Assembly (NCBI GenBank): GCA_016707285.1
Contig: JADJIA010000005.1
Coordinates: 372,001 to 436,000, forward strand
Length of the DNA: 64,000 nucleotides
From: Ignavibacteriales bacterium
GTDB lineage: Bacteria > Bacteroidota > Ignavibacteria > Ignavibacteriales > Ignavibacteriaceae
Reading direction: 5' to 3'
Both the position numbers and the translations under genes were made by a program. The notes beneath the pieces are model-generated. The model saw nothing but the letters and a program-made list of their open reading frames with translations. It was not told the origin of the DNA and did no database searches. This document shows, in pieces, positions 52,707 through 62,387 of the stretch (within the stretch, counting starts at the first letter, position 1; each line of letters starts with the position of its first letter).

Positions 52707-53990
52707 ATGTATAAAGTTTTAATATTCTCATATTATTTTCCTCCTAAAGGGCTTAGTGGGGTTCAAAGAACCACAAAATTTGTAAAATACCTGCCGGAAT
52801 TTAACTGGAGTCCAACTGTTATCACAACAGGTGATATTGCATACTTCGCTCACGATTATTCTCTTCTTGAAGACCTCAAAAATGAAAATATCAGAGTTGT
52901 GCGGGTTAACGGTAAAGAAATTAATTCGATCCTGAAGAAAAAAGGGACGATGAAGATGCCCCGGGAAATCTTTCGTAAGATTTATTCTTACATAAACTCC
53001 TGGTTTTACATCCCTGACAATAAAAAATCATGGGCAAACCATGCCTATAAAGAAGCCAAAAAGCTTTGTTCAGAGGAGAAATTTGATGTTATTTTTGTTT
53101 CGGGTCCCCCTTTTTCATCGGTTGAGGCAGCTCGCAAAATAAGCGAAGAATTTAAAATTCCACTTTTTGTTGATTACCGTGATCTTTGGTATGGCAACCA
53201 GTTTGCCCGTTACCCTACGCCCTATCACAGAATCAAAACCAAAAGGGGAGAGGATGCCACTCTCCGCAAAGTGGATAAAGTAGTGGTCACAAACCGCCGA
53301 TTGAAGGAAAGAATGATGAAAAATTATCCTTTCCTTACACATCAAAAAATGTTGATTCTTCCACATGGATTTGATTCAGAAGATTTAACCCTCGCAAAAG
53401 CGGGAGTGACAAAACTCTCAAAAAAGATGGTTATTACTTACTCCGGTCTGTTTTATGAGTATATCACGCCTAAATACTTTTTAAAGGCATTTAAACAGAT
53501 TGTAAAACAACATCCGGAAATTGCTGCGAATATTGAACTTCATTTTATTGGATTCCTACGGATTGAAAACAGAAAACTGATTCGCCGTTATAATTTGCAG
53601 AACTATGTGGTTGAGCACAACTATATGGAGCATATCGAAGCTCTCAAAAAGGTGCTTGCCAGCGACCTGTTATGGTTTATGGTTGGTAATGGCAGAAATG
53701 CCGATACCATTTCAAGCAGTAAAATGTATGAATATTTTGGCACAAAAAAGCCAATTCTTGCCTGTCTGCCTGATGGTGCCCTCAAAACACATTTATATGA
53801 TTATGAAGCTTCCTACATCTCCGACCCTTACGATGTAAAAATGATCAGAGACAATATCATAAAAGCCTATAACGATTTTGCGTCAGGAAAACAACCTAAA
53901 CCAAAAGACGAGTTTGTGGCAAACTTTGATCGTAGAACTCTCACAGCCCAATTGGCGACAGAATTTCAATTCTTTTTGAAGGTGCACTGA
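52707..53990 (+). CDS. GT4-type glycosyltransferase
   Basis: 427 residues. The N terminus, YKVLIFSYYFPPKGLSGVQRTTKF, is typical of GT-B glycosyltransferases of the GT4 sort, which carry a glycine-rich loop after YYFPP. The second domain begins near ITYSGLFYEYITPKYF and includes SSKMYEYFGTKKPILA, the usual EX7E-like nucleotide-sugar region. It probably adds a sugar to a cell-surface glycan, though no other glycan gene lies next to it. Its stop overlaps the purD ATG (TGATG). Donor and acceptor are unknown. Confidence 0.82.
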   Translation: MYKVLIFSYYFPPKGLSGVQRTTKFVKYLPEFNWSPTVITTGDIAYFAHDYSLLEDLKNENIRVVRVNGKEINSILKKKGTMKMPREIFRKIYSYINSWFYIPDNKKSWANHAYKEAKKLCSEEKFDVIFVSGPPFSSVEAARKISEEFKIPLFVDYRDLWYGNQFARYPTPYHRIKTKRGEDATLRKVDKVVVTNRRLKERMMKNYPFLTHQKMLILPHGFDSEDLTLAKAGVTKLSKKMVITYSGLFYEYITPKYFLKAFKQIVKQHPEIAANIELHFIGFLRIENRKLIRRYNLQNYVVEHNYMEHIEALKKVLASDLLWFMVGNGRNADTISSSKMYEYFGTKKPILACLPDGALKTHLYDYEASYISDPYDVKMIRDNIIKAYNDFASGKQPKPKDEFVANFDRRTLTAQLATEFQFFLKVH

Positions 53991-55270
53991 TGAAAGTTGC
54001 GATTATTGGAAGTGGTGGCAGAGAACATGCACTTGGTTATTCATTCTCAAAATCTCCGGACTGCTCGGGTCTATGTTTCCTGCCGGGGAACGGGGGAACC
54101 CATCAACTTGGTCAAAATATTGAAATAAATCTCACAGACCATAACCTTGTTTACACAACTCTTATTAATGAAAAAATTGATTTTGTAGTCATCGGACCCG
54201 AAATTCCTATCGTTGACGGACTGGGAGATTTCCTCCGAGAAAAAGGATTTATCGTTTTTGCCCCCACAGCAGAAGCCGCAAGAATTGAATCTGAAAAATC
54301 ATATTCTAAACAGATTATGAAAAAGTATGGTATTCCCACTGCAGACTACAGGGAATTTAAGGACACTGAGTTTGAATCAGCCCTTGATTATATCAGGGAA
54401 GGTAGTTTTCCTGTTGTTTTAAAAGCTGATGGACTTGCAGCAGGAAAAGGTGTGGTGATTGCCACCAATTTTTCCGAAGCTGAGAGTGCACTCAGGGATA
54501 TGATGCTTAACAAAGTATTTGGCGATGCCGGTTTAACTGTTGTTATTGAAGAATTTATGTCTGGTGAAGAAGCCTCAATTTTTGCCATAACCGATGGTAC
54601 AGATTATTTATGTCTTCCCGCTGCTCAGGATCATAAACGAATTGGAGATGGTGATACAGGTCCAAACACAGGTGGTATGGGTGCCTATTGTCCCGCGCCT
54701 GTTGTCACCCCTGAAATTACACAAAGAGTTAACACTGAGATAATTGAACCTTTTCTTGGAGGACTAAGACAAGAATCCAATCCTTTTGCAGGATGTTTAT
54801 ATGTTGGAATCATGATCACGAACTCAGGTCCCAAAGTTGTGGAATTTAACTGTCGTTTTGGAGATCCCGAAACCCAGGCAGTACTCCCTGTTCTTGAAGG
54901 TGATTTGCTTGGATTACTTTATTCTGTTGCAAAAGGGAAACTTGACCCCACAAAAGTGTGGCACAATGGTTCAGTAGCTGTCAGTGTGGTTGCAGCATCG
55001 GGTGGATATCCCGGGACATTTAAAAAAGGATTTGAAATCTCCGGACTAAATTCGGTTGAAGGGGATAATATTGTATTCCATGCCGGAACAAAAGTTTCTG
55101 ACAACAAAACCCTTACCACCGGGGGAAGAGTACTCGCCATCACTTCAGTTGATAAATCAGGAAACCTTTCCGCCGCTATCTCTTCCGCTTATGACTCGCT
55201 AAAAAAGATTTCGTTCACCGACATCTACTACCGCAATGATATCGGGCACAGGGCTATTAAACATTCATAA
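53990..55270 (+). CDS. purD: Phosphoribosylamine-glycine ligase
   Basis: 426 residues. It begins with KVAIIGSGGREHALG, the PurD signature, followed by GPEIPIVDGLGDFLRE, the ATP-grasp LKADGLAAGKGVVIA, the QDHKRIGDGDTGPNTGGMGA motif and CRFGDPETQAVLP. It joins phosphoribosylamine and glycine in purine synthesis. The ATG overlaps the glycosyltransferase stop by one base. The other pur genes are not in the window, so the pathway is dispersed. Confidence 0.97.
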   Translation: MKVAIIGSGGREHALGYSFSKSPDCSGLCFLPGNGGTHQLGQNIEINLTDHNLVYTTLINEKIDFVVIGPEIPIVDGLGDFLREKGFIVFAPTAEAARIESEKSYSKQIMKKYGIPTADYREFKDTEFESALDYIREGSFPVVLKADGLAAGKGVVIATNFSEAESALRDMMLNKVFGDAGLTVVIEEFMSGEEASIFAITDGTDYLCLPAAQDHKRIGDGDTGPNTGGMGAYCPAPVVTPEITQRVNTEIIEPFLGGLRQESNPFAGCLYVGIMITNSGPKVVEFNCRFGDPETQAVLPVLEGDLLGLLYSVAKGKLDPTKVWHNGSVAVSVVAASGGYPGTFKKGFEISGLNSVEGDNIVFHAGTKVSDNKTLTTGGRVLAITSVDKSGNLSAAISSAYDSLKKISFTDIYYRNDIGHRAIKHS

Positions 55271-55463
55271 TCTTCTCTCTTCTGTAATTAAAATCACCTT
55301 ATATTGTAATTCTCAAAATTCTTCTTAATAAATTTGCCTTTTGTTGTTTAGATTGGTAGTTTAATATCTCAAATAATTATTTTTTCGGTATTAAATAACT
55401 TTCTCCGATGGAATAATTATCTATTTGAATAAAAACTAAAATCTGAATATTGGAGGCATAAAT

Positions 55464-56750
55464 ATGTCTGAAGCTGGATTCAATGCGTTTGCAATGGCTC
55501 AAGCGCAATTTGATAAGGTTGCAGAACTTCTCGAACTGGATGAAGCAACTCGCGATCTTTTAAGGAACCCATTACGCGAATACCATTTTAGTATTCCCGT
55601 TAAAATGGATGACGGAACCAACAAAGTGTTTAAAGGTTTCAGGTGTCAACACAATGACTCAAGAGGACCTGCAAAAGGTGGTATCCGTTTTCACCCACAG
55701 GAAACAGTTGACACAGTTCGTGCATTGTCAATGTGGATGACCTGGAAGTGCGCAGTGGTTGATATACCACTCGGCGGCGGTAAAGGTGGAGTTATCTGTA
55801 ACCCACACAACCTCAGCATGAGAGAACAAGAATCGATCTGCCGCGGTTGGGTTCGTCAAATAGCAAGAAATATCGGACCCATTCAGGATGTACCTGCACC
55901 CGATGTTATGACCAATCCACAACACATGTTATGGATGCTTGATGAATATGAAGCGATTCATGGTGCAAAATACCCCGGTTTTATCACCGGAAAACCCGTC
56001 GGGATGGGTGGATCACTTGGAAGAACTGAAGCTACAGGATATGGTGTAATCTTTACGCTTCGTGAAGCATTAAAACTTAAAGGTATCGATCCTAAAGACA
56101 CTCTCGCAAGTGTTCAGGGATTTGGTAATGTATCTCAATATGCAATAAAACTTTATACTCAACTTGGCGGCAAAGTAATTTGTGTTTCCAGTTGGGATGA
56201 AGAAGATCAGGCTTCTTATAGCTTTAAAAGAACTACGGGAATAGATCTACAAGAGCTTTTGAGCATTACTAATAAATTTGGCGGCATCAATAAAGACAAA
56301 GCCAAATCATTAGGTTATGAAGTACTCCCTGGTGATGAGTGGATTAAACAGGATGTGGATATCTTGATTCCTGCTGCTCTCGAAAACCAGATCAGAGAGG
56401 ACAATGTTGTGAATATCAGCAAAAGAGTAAAATTTGTTGCTGAAGGTGCCAACGGACCAACCACTCCACAGGCAGACAAATACTTTGAACAGAATGGTAT
56501 TTTTGTTATTCCTGATTTTCTGGCGAATGCAGGTGGTGTTACTTGCAGTTACTTCGAGCAGGTTCAAGGAAACATGAACTATTTCTGGGAAAAAGAAGAA
56601 GTTCTTAGTAAACTCGATTCAAAAATGACTTCTGCTTTCCATGCAGTATATGAAACTTCTGCAAAGAAGAAAATATATATGAGAGATGCAGCATACGTTA
56701 TTGCGATCAGCAGAGTTGCTCAAGCCTGCCACGATAGAGGCTGGTGTTAG
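55464..56750 (+). CDS. gdhA: Glu/Leu/Phe/Val dehydrogenase family, probable glutamate dehydrogenase
   Basis: 428 residues with GGAGG 8-13 bases before the ATG. The substrate domain has KVFKGFRCQHNDSRGPAKGG, MTWKCAVVDIPLGGGKGG with the catalytic lysine, and APDVMTNPQHMLWMLDEY. The Rossmann domain has VQGFGNVS. It has the size and motifs of hexameric NAD-type glutamate dehydrogenases of the archaeal/Gram-positive type (about 415-430). It links amino-acid breakdown to 2-oxoglutarate and ammonia. The promoter region (193 bases) shows no obvious operator. A strong terminator follows. Confidence 0.92.
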   Translation: MSEAGFNAFAMAQAQFDKVAELLELDEATRDLLRNPLREYHFSIPVKMDDGTNKVFKGFRCQHNDSRGPAKGGIRFHPQETVDTVRALSMWMTWKCAVVDIPLGGGKGGVICNPHNLSMREQESICRGWVRQIARNIGPIQDVPAPDVMTNPQHMLWMLDEYEAIHGAKYPGFITGKPVGMGGSLGRTEATGYGVIFTLREALKLKGIDPKDTLASVQGFGNVSQYAIKLYTQLGGKVICVSSWDEEDQASYSFKRTTGIDLQELLSITNKFGGINKDKAKSLGYEVLPGDEWIKQDVDILIPAALENQIREDNVVNISKRVKFVAEGANGPTTPQADKYFEQNGIFVIPDFLANAGGVTCSYFEQVQGNMNYFWEKEEVLSKLDSKMTSAFHAVYETSAKKKIYMRDAAYVIAISRVAQACHDRGWC

Positions 56751-56774
56751 CAGAATTTCTGTAATCAGAAAATT

Positions 56775-56816
56775 AAGGCTGTCTTATGTTAGTGATAATT
56801 AAGACAGCCTTTTTAT
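56775..56816 (+). terminator. Terminator behind gdhA
   Basis: A 12-bp perfect stem AAGGCTGTCTTA/TAAGACAGCCTT (56775-56786 and 56800-56811) followed by TTTTATTTTT. Strong, and it separates gdhA from the next gene. Confidence 0.9.
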
Positions 56817-56851
56817 TTTTAAAGGATAAATAAATCAAATTAAGGATTTTG

Positions 56852-59800
56852 ATGCAGCCAAGCGACCACAACTACCGAATTACCAGCGCACTCGAAGAAC
56901 GACAAAAAGAGATTGCTTTCCTTCACGATTTTGAAGACTTGCTCCATGATCAAACTCTGTTAAAAGAGGATATCTTCCTTATTGTAATAAAAAGAATGCA
57001 AAAAGCATGGCAATTTCCCGAACTTTGTGAAGTAAGGCTCCGCTACAGAGATAAAACTTACGAAACAGGTGGATATATTGAAGATATGCCGCATCTTAGT
57101 GTTGATTTGATAGCAGGTGAAAAAATTGTGGGAGATATACAAGTAACTTACACAGCAGATGTTGTAAAAGGAGAAGTGGGCCCCTTTCTCAAACAGGAAA
57201 AAAGGTTGCTCGACACAATTGCTTTCAGACTTGGAGATTTTATTTTCAACCACAGGCTTAAGAAGAAACTTGAAAAAAAGAAGGTTGAAGAAGCGGTTAA
57301 GGAAAAAACAGAGTGGCGAATTGTTGTGGATATGATCAGAAAGACTGATCCTGCTCTGTTTATGAGGCTCCTCAGGAAAATGTTGCATCAACTCAACTGG
57401 AAGGGGATTGAGGAGGCAGAGGTATTACTGAAAGAGATGAGCATTGATCTTAAGGGTGATGAAGAGAGAGAAACTGAAGATGAAAACAGACCTCTTCAAA
57501 AAAGGATCATCAATGACTACGACAATTATATCAATGCAATTTTAAAACTTACAAGTGAAAATTTTACTGAAGAAGAAATTCTCTGGAGAATACAAAAGTG
57601 GATTCAGAATGATAACACAAGTTCTCTGATTAAGGTTTTGGAGTCACAGGGTTCATCCCTGGCAGACATCTCCGATGCTATTAGAAGATTTTATCATCTT
57701 GCTCCTGAGAAAATTGAACTCTCACCGGCAACCGTTAAGGGACTAAGGGTTTCACTCTTAAGAAGATTCCTCACTGACGATCTCGATTTTATCCAAATTG
57801 CCAAAGATTATGTAAAGCTTACCGATTTCCACAAACTAATCGATAAGATGATTTTTATGCCGGGAAGTCACGGTAAACTCGGCGGCAAAAGTTCAGGTGT
57901 TTTTCTCGCACATAATATTCTCAACTCAAGTGTCAGTAACGCCGAATTACCTTTTGAAGTGAAGGTTCCCAAAACATGGTACCTTACATCCGACTGCATA
58001 ATGCAATTTATTCAATACAATAATCTTGAAGAAGTTTACGAACATAAATATAGAGATATTGAGGAAATCAGAGTTGAATACCCACAGGTGCTCCAACTTT
58101 TTAAGGACAGCCAGTTTCCCCCCGATGTTCTTCGCGGTCTTTCGGTGGCACTTGATGATTTTGGTGACAGACCAATAATTGTAAGAAGTTCTTCTCTCCT
58201 TGAAGATCAGGTCGGATCGGCTTTTTCAGGGAAATATAAAAGCCTTTTCCTTGCAAATCAGGGGAGCAAACCGGAGCGTTTGAGTGCATTGATGGATGCT
58301 ATTGCTGAGGTGTATGCTTCAACATTTGGCCCCGATCCAATTGAATACAGAACTGAACGGGGCCTCATCGATTTCCATGAGGAAATGGGAATTATGATAA
58401 TGGAGGTGGTTGGAACAAGGGTTGGAGATTATTTTTTCCCTTCATTCGCCGGAGTTGCGTTTAGTAACAACGAATTCAGATGGTCACCAAGAATTAATCG
58501 GGAGGATGGACTTGTTAGAATCGTCCCGGGACTTGGAACCCGTGCAGTTGACAGGGTTAGTGATGACTATCCTGTTCTTATCGCTCCGGGTCAACCAAAT
58601 CTGAGAGTTAATGTTACTTATGAGGAGTCAGTAAGGTATTCACCAAAAAAAATTGATCTGATAAACCTTAAGACCAATCAATTCCAAACCATCGAGATTG
58701 ATCATCTTATTAAGGAAGTCGGAATTGACTATCCACAAATAAATAATATCGTTTCGGTTGTATCGAATGGAATGTTGAGACCACCAAATCCTCTTCAGGT
58801 TGATTATCAGGATGACGAATTTGTTGTAACTTTTAACGGTTTGTTAAGCAAAACTCAATTTATTCAGAAAATGCACTCGATTCTTCAGATTCTCGAGGCT
58901 AAATTTGGGGTACCTGTGGATGTTGAATTTGCGAGTGACGGGAAAGATTTTTATCTCTTACAGTGTCGTCCTCAAAGCTACTCCGGGCAGAACACCGCTG
59001 ATGTTATTCCTAAAAATGTTCCACCGGAGAGCATCCTCTTTTCAGCATCAAAACATATTTCAAACGGAAAGGTTCCACCTGTAAGGTTTGTTGTTTATGT
59101 TGACCCGGAAGGTTACGATAATCTTAAGACCAAGGAGGAGATGCTTGAAGTTGCTGCGGTTGTCGGGAAACTGAATAAAATGTTGCCGCGCAAAAAGTTT
59201 ATCCTTATGGGTCCGGGAAGGTGGGGGAGTAGAGGTGATATAAAACTTGGAGTGAGTATAACCTATTCCCAAATAAACAATACAGCAATGTTGATTGAAA
59301 TAGCCAAACAAAAAGGGAATTACAAACCTGATCTCAGTTTTGGTACTCATTTTTTCCAGGATCTTGTTGAAGCCTCGATCAGATATTTGCCCCTTTTTAT
59401 AGATGGCGGAAATTCATTGTTGAATGAAATTATTATTAAAGAATCAAATAACCTTTTGCTTGATATGTTGCCTGAATATAGCCACCTGAAAGATGTGGTA
59501 TATATTTTGGATATTGAGAATGAATTTGACGGTGGCTCATTAAAGGTGCTGATGAGCGCCGAAGAAGAAATCGCCCTGGCTATAATTATGCCCGAGGGGT
59601 ATAAAGAGTCGGAAATTGTTGAAGACAATAATTCTCCAACATTTAAATCACTCGGAGAGAATATCAAATTTAACAGAATTGCCAAGTTCATTGAACGGCT
59701 TTCGATAAAACTTGATAAAGAAAAATATCGAATTGAATCGGTCTTTTTCCTTCCTCCTGTTCATGCTATGGAAGCAGATCAGTTGCGATCAATTCTGTTG

Positions 59801-60028
59801 ATAAAAACTGATGCAAGTGAAGAAAGACTGAACAGTTTGAGAGCTTATCTAAATGTGTGGAATGACTGTTTACATACACTTGAATACAGGAATGATGAAC
59901 ATGAAGAGGAAAAGGCGTTTGATTATATCCTGTCAGATGATATCGACGGTTATCTTAGAGAATACATTGAAGCCGGAACTTACATGATTACTCAACTTTA
60001 TCCTCTTAAATCTGATTTTCTCGATTAA
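56852..60028 (+). CDS. PEP/pyruvate-binding (PPDK-N, ATP-grasp) protein without phosphohistidine domain
   Basis: 1058 residues from the ATG at 56852, with AAGGA upstream. A GAF-like N-terminal domain (to about 130) and a charged helical linker (130-330) precede a PPDK N-terminal ATP-grasp domain: KLGGKSSGVFLAHN (from 344), RSSSLLEDQVGSAFSGKY, and VDVEFASDGKDFYLLQCRPQ ending near 708. In PEP synthase the swivelling domain with the phosphorylated histidine comes next. Here the following 350 residues (ILMGPGRWGSRGDIKLGVS and so on) show no GGxxSHxA-type site and no C-terminal PEP barrel. It may transfer phosphate to an unknown acceptor. Probably a cytoplasmic, possibly sensory, enzyme of unknown role. 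Confidence 0.75.
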   Translation: MQPSDHNYRITSALEERQKEIAFLHDFEDLLHDQTLLKEDIFLIVIKRMQKAWQFPELCEVRLRYRDKTYETGGYIEDMPHLSVDLIAGEKIVGDIQVTYTADVVKGEVGPFLKQEKRLLDTIAFRLGDFIFNHRLKKKLEKKKVEEAVKEKTEWRIVVDMIRKTDPALFMRLLRKMLHQLNWKGIEEAEVLLKEMSIDLKGDEERETEDENRPLQKRIINDYDNYINAILKLTSENFTEEEILWRIQKWIQNDNTSSLIKVLESQGSSLADISDAIRRFYHLAPEKIELSPATVKGLRVSLLRRFLTDDLDFIQIAKDYVKLTDFHKLIDKMIFMPGSHGKLGGKSSGVFLAHNILNSSVSNAELPFEVKVPKTWYLTSDCIMQFIQYNNLEEVYEHKYRDIEEIRVEYPQVLQLFKDSQFPPDVLRGLSVALDDFGDRPIIVRSSSLLEDQVGSAFSGKYKSLFLANQGSKPERLSALMDAIAEVYASTFGPDPIEYRTERGLIDFHEEMGIMIMEVVGTRVGDYFFPSFAGVAFSNNEFRWSPRINREDGLVRIVPGLGTRAVDRVSDDYPVLIAPGQPNLRVNVTYEESVRYSPKKIDLINLKTNQFQTIEIDHLIKEVGIDYPQINNIVSVVSNGMLRPPNPLQVDYQDDEFVVTFNGLLSKTQFIQKMHSILQILEAKFGVPVDVEFASDGKDFYLLQCRPQSYSGQNTADVIPKNVPPESILFSASKHISNGKVPPVRFVVYVDPEGYDNLKTKEEMLEVAAVVGKLNKMLPRKKFILMGPGRWGSRGDIKLGVSITYSQINNTAMLIEIAKQKGNYKPDLSFGTHFFQDLVEASIRYLPLFIDGGNSLLNEIIIKESNNLLLDMLPEYSHLKDVVYILDIENEFDGGSLKVLMSAEEEIALAIIMPEGYKESEIVEDNNSPTFKSLGENIKFNRIAKFIERLSIKLDKEKYRIESVFFLPPVHAMEADQLRSILLIKTDASEERLNSLRAYLNVWNDCLHTLEYRNDEHEEEKAFDYILSDDIDGYLREYIEAGTYMITQLYPLKSDFLD

Positions 60029-60030
60029 AT

Positions 60031-60071
60031 AAAAAAAGCCTGCGGGGATTGTTATTCTCGCAGGCTTTTTT
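60031..60071. terminator. Bidirectional terminator
   Basis: Stem AAAAAAAGCCTGCG (60031-60044) with CGCAGGCTTTTTT (60059-60071), A-run on the left and T-run on the right. It lies between convergent genes ending at 60028 and 60084 and works in both directions. Confidence 0.9.
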
Positions 60072-60083
60072 ATCTCTAAAGAT

Positions 60084-61466
60084 TTATCTTTTCTTGATAA
60101 ACTCTACCATTTTCTCCAATACTTCAGGCTCTATCGTTGTTGGTATCGATGCATATTCTGCAATCCCACCGGTTACTGCCTTCTGGAAAAGATGGTTCAT
60201 TGAATCAAAAACAAAGGTTTCATAATAGACTCCTGCTTTATCGAGTGCCTTTTCAACAGGTACTTTATTCTGAACAGGTGGTACTTGAAGATCTTTGCTG
60301 CCCCAGACTGCGAGTACAGGAACTTTTACTTTTTCCAACCACTCCGTCGGCTCCAGAGCTAAAAACTGTAGGAACCAGGGTGTATTCAACGCAAAAAATG
60401 CTTGTTTGCTGAATCCCTCCTGCTTGTTCATGCTTTCTTTATCTTCGGGAGTAAGCGATGCCATGAAGTTGGTGAATATTGAATCAATCTGTTTTGCAGC
60501 AAGATCAGGTTTTGCAAAATCCCTTCAATTATTCTTGTCATCAAATCGATGTAATTCTTTAGATTGGCTTTGTTAAATGATGAGTCCGCTTTTGCCAGCA
60601 GTTCAGACTGTTCGATTATGATATCTCTTCCGCTAACGCCTGTGCCTGCAAGATTGATAATAAATCGGGTATTGGGATTCTTAACAGCAACTATTGGTGC
60701 GATGACACCCCCTTCGCTGTGTCCAATTACCCCAATTTTTTCTTTGTCCACAAAATTATATGTCGCAAGGTGATTTAAGAGCAGAGGATGCATCGCTGGC
60801 GAAATCCATTGTTGTTCCGGTTTTAAAATTCCCCTTCGATTTCCCGACACCTCTGTCATCATACCGAAGAACTACAATGCCGTTTTTAGTTAACCAGTCA
60901 GCTATCACGAGAAATGGTTTGTGTCCCATCAGACTTTCATTTCTATCCTGCGGACCTGAGCCTGTTACAAGTATAACTGCAGGATATTTACCAACGGTGT
61001 CAGGAGCAGTGATGGTGCCGGCCAGGTCAATGTTTGCCTCATCGTTTTTGAAGACTACATCTGTTGTAAAATAGGGATATGGAGGAGTTATTTTTTGATT
61101 TCGTTCAAGTTGTTTGTAATCGGGTTTTGGAAATAGAGTAAGCGGCATGGAACCTCCACCTTGGGTGTAGGTACCGGATATCGAATCAATTGAACCGTAC
61201 ACTTTACCAACATACTTCATCACCATCATATCAAGGGTGATAAACAGACTGTCGCCTTTAAACTCGGCACTTGTAAGTTCCATATCAAAAGCATATTGTG
61301 CAGGAACATCAATAGTCTTTTTGTTCTCTTTGAGGATAAAAATCAACTCTACCGGTTTTCCGCCAACTTGCAGTACACCCGAAAGAATTTTATCCTGTGA
61401 TTGCGCAGCCAGAAATATGGTTGGGAATAAAACAAATGACAATAAAAATTTAATTGTATTTAACAA
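60084..61466 (-). pseudogene. Exported alpha/beta hydrolase, broken by two compensating frameshifts
   Basis: Read through, a 460-residue exported alpha/beta hydrolase: signal peptide (LSFVLFPTIFLAAQSQ), a beta N-domain, then VILVTGSGPQDRNE, RYDDRGVGKSKGNF, the nucleophile elbow IGVIGHSEGG, VWGSKDLQVPP and the histidine in DSMNHLFQ. A TTG at 61464-61466 is the probable start. The frame is lost at the TTT at 60774-60776 (one base too many; removing it gives ALNHLATYNFVDK). It returns at the CCC at 60521-60523 (one base too few; adding one gives EGDFAKPDLAAK). The first and last parts are therefore in the same frame and about 85 codons between are not. Either a real pseudogene or two base errors. 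Confidence 0.88.
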
Positions 61467-61470
61467 AACA

Positions 61471-62370
61471 TTAACCTTTCCGTTTAACCTCAGTATTAGC
61501 AGCCGCCTCGAAGGCCTTAATTATTGCAGAATAATCCTCCTGTCCATAACCGAGTGAAATCGCATCTTTTAATAACCCTGAGATTGACTCAGCGATATCG
61601 GCTCTGCATCCTTCAGTTTTGCACGATTCAACCATATAGTTGTTGTCTTTAAGAAGATTTTCCACAGTAAATCTTGGCACAAAATTTCTGTCGAGAATAT
61701 TGCCGCCTTTAAATTGTATTGTAGTTGAATTAAGAGCCGAATTTGATAATACTTCAAGAAATATCGAATTATCAATTCCGGCTTTTTCAACAAACACCAT
61801 CGATTGTGAAAGCATCGCAATCGTTCCTGCAATTATAGAATTTAATGCAATCTTCAGATTGGTTGATTGTGAAGGATGGTCAAATTTCCACACCGATTTT
61901 GCAAGGATATTTATAAGTGGCATCACATTTTCGAGTGGTTTGTTATCTCCCCCGGGGAACATCAACAAAATACCATCGGTTGCTTGTGTTACACTTCCCA
62001 AAACAGGGGAGTGTATAAAGTGTTTATTTAGTGATTTATATTTATCATAAAGTTTAATGGATGTTGAGGCAAGAATAGTGCTGCAATCGATGTGAATCGC
62101 ACCTTCGTGTAATCCTTGAAGAATTCCGTTTTTGCCGAGTGCCACAGTTTCAAGTGCCTCTGATCCGGTGAGCATGGTAAACACACAATCAGATTGAGCT
62201 GCCACATCAAATGGAGAAGTACACACAATAGCACCATCTTTGGCGAGAGATTCAGTTTTTTCAACACTTCGATTGTAAAGGTACAATGGATAACCGGCAT
62301 CCAACAATCTTGTTGCCATGGGGTTGCCCATCATACCGGTTCCAATAAAACCAACTTTTAATTTTTCCAA
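61471..62370 (-). CDS. Beta-hydroxyacid dehydrogenase family oxidoreductase
   Basis: 299 residues from a TTG at 62368-62370, with GGAAGA 5-10 bases upstream; no early ATG exists in frame. The NAD(P) fold starts VGFIGTGMMGNPMATRL and has the substrate motif IDCSTI, SPVLGSVTQATDG and the catalytic lysine in TNLKIALNSI. The family includes 3-hydroxyisobutyrate dehydrogenase, tartronate semialdehyde reductase and GLYR1-like glyoxylate/succinic semialdehyde reductases; the motif variants fit the last group best. Upstream of the alpha/beta hydrolase by 4 bases, so in one operon. Confidence 0.85.
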   Translation of the reverse strand: MEKLKVGFIGTGMMGNPMATRLLDAGYPLYLYNRSVEKTESLAKDGAIVCTSPFDVAAQSDCVFTMLTGSEALETVALGKNGILQGLHEGAIHIDCSTILASTSIKLYDKYKSLNKHFIHSPVLGSVTQATDGILLMFPGGDNKPLENVMPLINILAKSVWKFDHPSQSTNLKIALNSIIAGTIAMLSQSMVFVEKAGIDNSIFLEVLSNSALNSTTIQFKGGNILDRNFVPRFTVENLLKDNNYMVESCKTEGCRADIAESISGLLKDAISLGYGQEDYSAIIKAFEAAANTEVKRKG

Positions 62371-62387
62371 TTTTCTTCCGTTTTATA

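Noticed and set aside
60428..60862. The middle piece of the broken hydrolase as a separate gene
   Set aside because: Its useful part (HLATYNFVDK, IGVIGHSEGG) continues the hydrolase frame on both sides after single-base correction. No independent start signal is seen.
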